From positions 1 to 36,494 of the forward strand of contig JAJRZI010000087.1 in the NCBI GenBank assembly GCA_024275295.1: a DNA stretch of 36,494 bases, given 5' to 3'. The translations under genes and the position numbers were made by a program. Of this stretch, positions 34,701-36,494 are shown in pieces. Positions within the stretch are counted from its first letter, which is position 1. Every line of letters starts with the position of its first letter. The DNA is from Gammaproteobacteria bacterium. GTDB lineage: Bacteria; Pseudomonadota; Gammaproteobacteria; Chromatiales; Chromatiaceae. The notes beneath the pieces were generated by a model. It ran no database searches, had not been told where the DNA came from, and was given only the letters and a program-made list of their open reading frames with translations.

Positions 34701-36494
34701 ATGACAGATCTATCTCACTACCGAAACATCGGCATCTTCGCTCACGTGGATGCAGGTAAAACCACCACCACCGAGCGAATCCTGAAGCTTACCGGTAAGA
34801 TTCATAAGATTGGTGAAGTGCATGATGGCGCTGCCACCACCGACTTCATGGATCAGGAGCAGGAGCGCGGCATCACCATTCAGTCTGCTGCAACCTCTTG
34901 TGAGTGGAATGATCACCGCCTGAATATCATCGACACCCCAGGGCACGTTGACTTCACCATCGAAGTCTATCGCTCTCTTAAAGTGCTTGATGGCGGCGTT
35001 GGTGTATTCTGCGGCTCTGGTGGCGTTGAGCCTCAGTCAGAGACCAACTGGCGCTATGCCAACGAATCAGAAGTTGCCCGCATCATCTTCGTTAACAAGC
35101 TGGATCGTCTGGGTGCCGACTTCTACCGCGTTACCAAACAGGTTGAAGATGTGCTGGGCGCCAACCCACTGGTCATGACGCTGCCCATCGGCACTGAAGA
35201 TGACTTCGTGGGTGTTGTTGATCTGCTCACCCGCAAGGCCTGGGTCTGGGATGACTCCGGTGACCCGCTGAAGTATGAGATTCAGGATGTACCCGCCGAT
35301 ATGGCTGACAACGTTGAGATCTGGCGCGAAAAGCTGATCGAAACCGCTGTTGAGCAGGACGATGACGCCATGGAGAAATATCTGGACGGCGAAGAGCCGG
35401 ATATAGATACCCTCAAGGCCTGCATCCGCAAGGGCACCATCGCCCTGGACTTCTTCCCCACCTACTGTGGCTCCGCTTTCAAAAACAAAGGCGTACAGCT
35501 GGTACTGAACGCCGTTGTTGATTATCTGCCATCTCCAACCGAGGTCAAGCCCCAGCCTGAGGTTGATCCCGAAGGTAATCCGACAGGTGAATTTGCAGAG
35601 ATTGATCCTGATAAGCCTCTACGTGCACTGGCCTTCAAGATTATGGATGACCGCTATGGCGCTCTGACCTTTATCCGCATCTACTCCGGCAAGCTAGGAA
35701 AGGGCACCACCGTACTCAACAGCTTTACCGGCAAGACAGAGCGTATCGGCCGTATTGTTGAGATGCATGCTGATGAGCGTATTGAGCTGGATTCAGCACA
35801 GGCTGGCGATATTGTTGCCGTACTGGGCATGAAGAACGTTCGAACCGGCCACACCCTGTGTGACCCCAAACACCCCGCAACCCTGGAACCCATGGTCTTT
35901 CCTGATCCTGTTATCTCTGTCGCCATCGCTCCAAAGGACAAGGGCGGTTCCGAGAAGATGGGCGTTGCACTCAACAAGATGACACAAGAGGATCCTTCAT
36001 TCCGCGTTGAAACCGATGAAGAGAGTGGCGAAACCATCCTCAAAGGCATGGGCGAGCTGCACCTCGATATCAAGATTGACATCCTCAAACGCACCCACGG
36101 CGTTGAGGTAGAGGTGGGCAAACCACAAGTGGCCTACCGCGAAACCATCACCAAGCGCATTGAAGACAGCTACACCCACAAGAAGCAGTCCGGTGGTTCA
36201 GGTCAGTTTGGCAAGATCGACTACATCATTGAGCCAGGCGAAACCGGCAGCGGCTATGTATTTGAATCCGTAGTTACCGGTGGTAACGTGCCTAGAGAGT
36301 TCTGGCCTGCTGTAGAGAAAGGCTTCAGACTGAGCCTGGATCAAGGCGTACTGGCAGGCTTCCCCTGTCTTGACCTCAAGGTTACCCTGACAGACGGCTC
36401 CTACCACGCTGTTGACTCCTCCGCAATTGCATTTGAGATCGCAGCCAAGGGCGCCTACCGTCAATCCATCCCAAAGGCCGGCCCCCAGCTGATC
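34701..36494 (+). CDS. fusA: Elongation factor G (FusA2-like), 3' end outside the window
   Basis: EF-G is the GTPase that drives ribosomal translocation. The 598 codons present begin [28 protein letters not shown] (G1, P-loop). They continue with [14 protein letters not shown] (switch I), [10 protein letters not shown] (G3) and [12 protein letters not shown] (G4), then domains II-IV up to IPKAGPQLI. The C-terminal part is cut off by the window end; normal length is about 700 aa. It stands alone rather than in the str operon (rpsL-rpsG-fusA-tuf), so it is probably a second EF-G such as FusA2. Whether it acts in translocation or ribosome recycling is not decided. Confidence 0.93.
   Translation, partial: MTDLSHYRNIGIFAHVDAGKTTTTERILKLTGKIHKIGEVHDGAATTDFMDQEQERGITIQSAATSCEWNDHRLNIIDTPGHVDFTIEVYRSLKVLDGGVGVFCGSGGVEPQSETNWRYANESEVARIIFVNKLDRLGADFYRVTKQVEDVLGANPLVMTLPIGTEDDFVGVVDLLTRKAWVWDDSGDPLKYEIQDVPADMADNVEIWREKLIETAVEQDDDAMEKYLDGEEPDIDTLKACIRKGTIALDFFPTYCGSAFKNKGVQLVLNAVVDYLPSPTEVKPQPEVDPEGNPTGEFAEIDPDKPLRALAFKIMDDRYGALTFIRIYSGKLGKGTTVLNSFTGKTERIGRIVEMHADERIELDSAQAGDIVAVLGMKNVRTGHTLCDPKHPATLEPMVFPDPVISVAIAPKDKGGSEKMGVALNKMTQEDPSFRVETDEESGETILKGMGELHLDIKIDILKRTHGVEVEVGKPQVAYRETITKRIEDSYTHKKQSGGSGQFGKIDYIIEPGETGSGYVFESVVTGGNVPREFWPAVEKGFRLSLDQGVLAGFPCLDLKVTLTDGSYHAVDSSAIAFEIAAKGAYRQSIPKAGPQLI

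Noticed and set aside
1-36494. CRISPR arrays, rRNA genes and prophage structural genes
   Set aside because: No regularly spaced repeat array, rRNA sequence or phage structural gene was seen.

Overview
The window looks like the chromosome of a gammaproteobacterium, most plausibly a chemoautotrophic or sulfur-oxidising one. The signs are a CbbR-type LysR regulator next to a secreted alpha-carbonic anhydrase, a SulP anion transporter, two NhaD sodium/proton antiporters, EF-P with both its modifying enzymes, and a Pseudomonas-type minor-pilin operon. The lineage is an inference from gene content; no rRNA or marker tree is available here.

Layout. Bases 1-547 are the edge of an old mobile region: what looks like an IS21-family element end, a tyrosine-integrase C-terminal remnant without its catalytic HxxR arginine, and a tRNA-Leu(UAA) gene. 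Bases 613-3960 (minus) carry nrtR, nadA and nhaD; nrtR has an operator-like palindrome in its promoter spacer. Bases 4121-7146 (plus) are a three-gene operon: HDOD protein, GAF-GGDEF diguanylate cyclase and cytosolic-type 5'-nucleotidase. Bases 7158-11398 (minus) encode a FimX-like REC-PAS-GGDEF-EAL protein, broken by a TAA, and a 605-aa protein with a PilZ-like C terminus. Bases 11599-14237 are the EF-P locus: epmB divergent from efp, then epmA broken by a TAA. Bases 14319-21601 (plus) are fimU/T-pilV-pilW-pilX-pilY1-pilY2-like-pilE; pilY1 has a -1 frameshift at A AAA AAG and pilE an in-frame TAG.

Bases 21615-24508 (minus) are an aminotransferase-rhodanese-phosphatidylserine decarboxylase operon behind a leader with an attenuator-like hairpin. 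An Hpt protein, a SulP transporter, a second NhaD and Dxs follow. Bases 30574-32625 hold cbbR and the alpha-carbonic anhydrase, with a probable small RNA divergent from cbbR. A RhlE DEAD-box helicase and an EF-G that runs off the right edge complete the window.

How the parts connect. The diguanylate cyclase, FimX-like protein and PilZ-like protein form a plausible c-di-GMP route to the type IV pilus whose minor pilins and PilY1 adhesin lie 3 kb further on. Within this axis and the EF-P modification pathway, three genes (fimX, epmA, pilE) carry an in-frame stop where a Glu (or Gln) codon is expected, and pilY1 carries a frameshift. Flanking reading frames are otherwise intact, so the lesions are recent, or are sequence errors or recoding events. 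The most novel candidate is the roughly 130-nt RNA at 31576-31704: two hairpins expose UCCUCC loops, one matching eight bases of the 16S rRNA anti-Shine-Dalgarno tail. It ends in an intrinsic terminator and lies behind a LysR-type palindrome at about -62.
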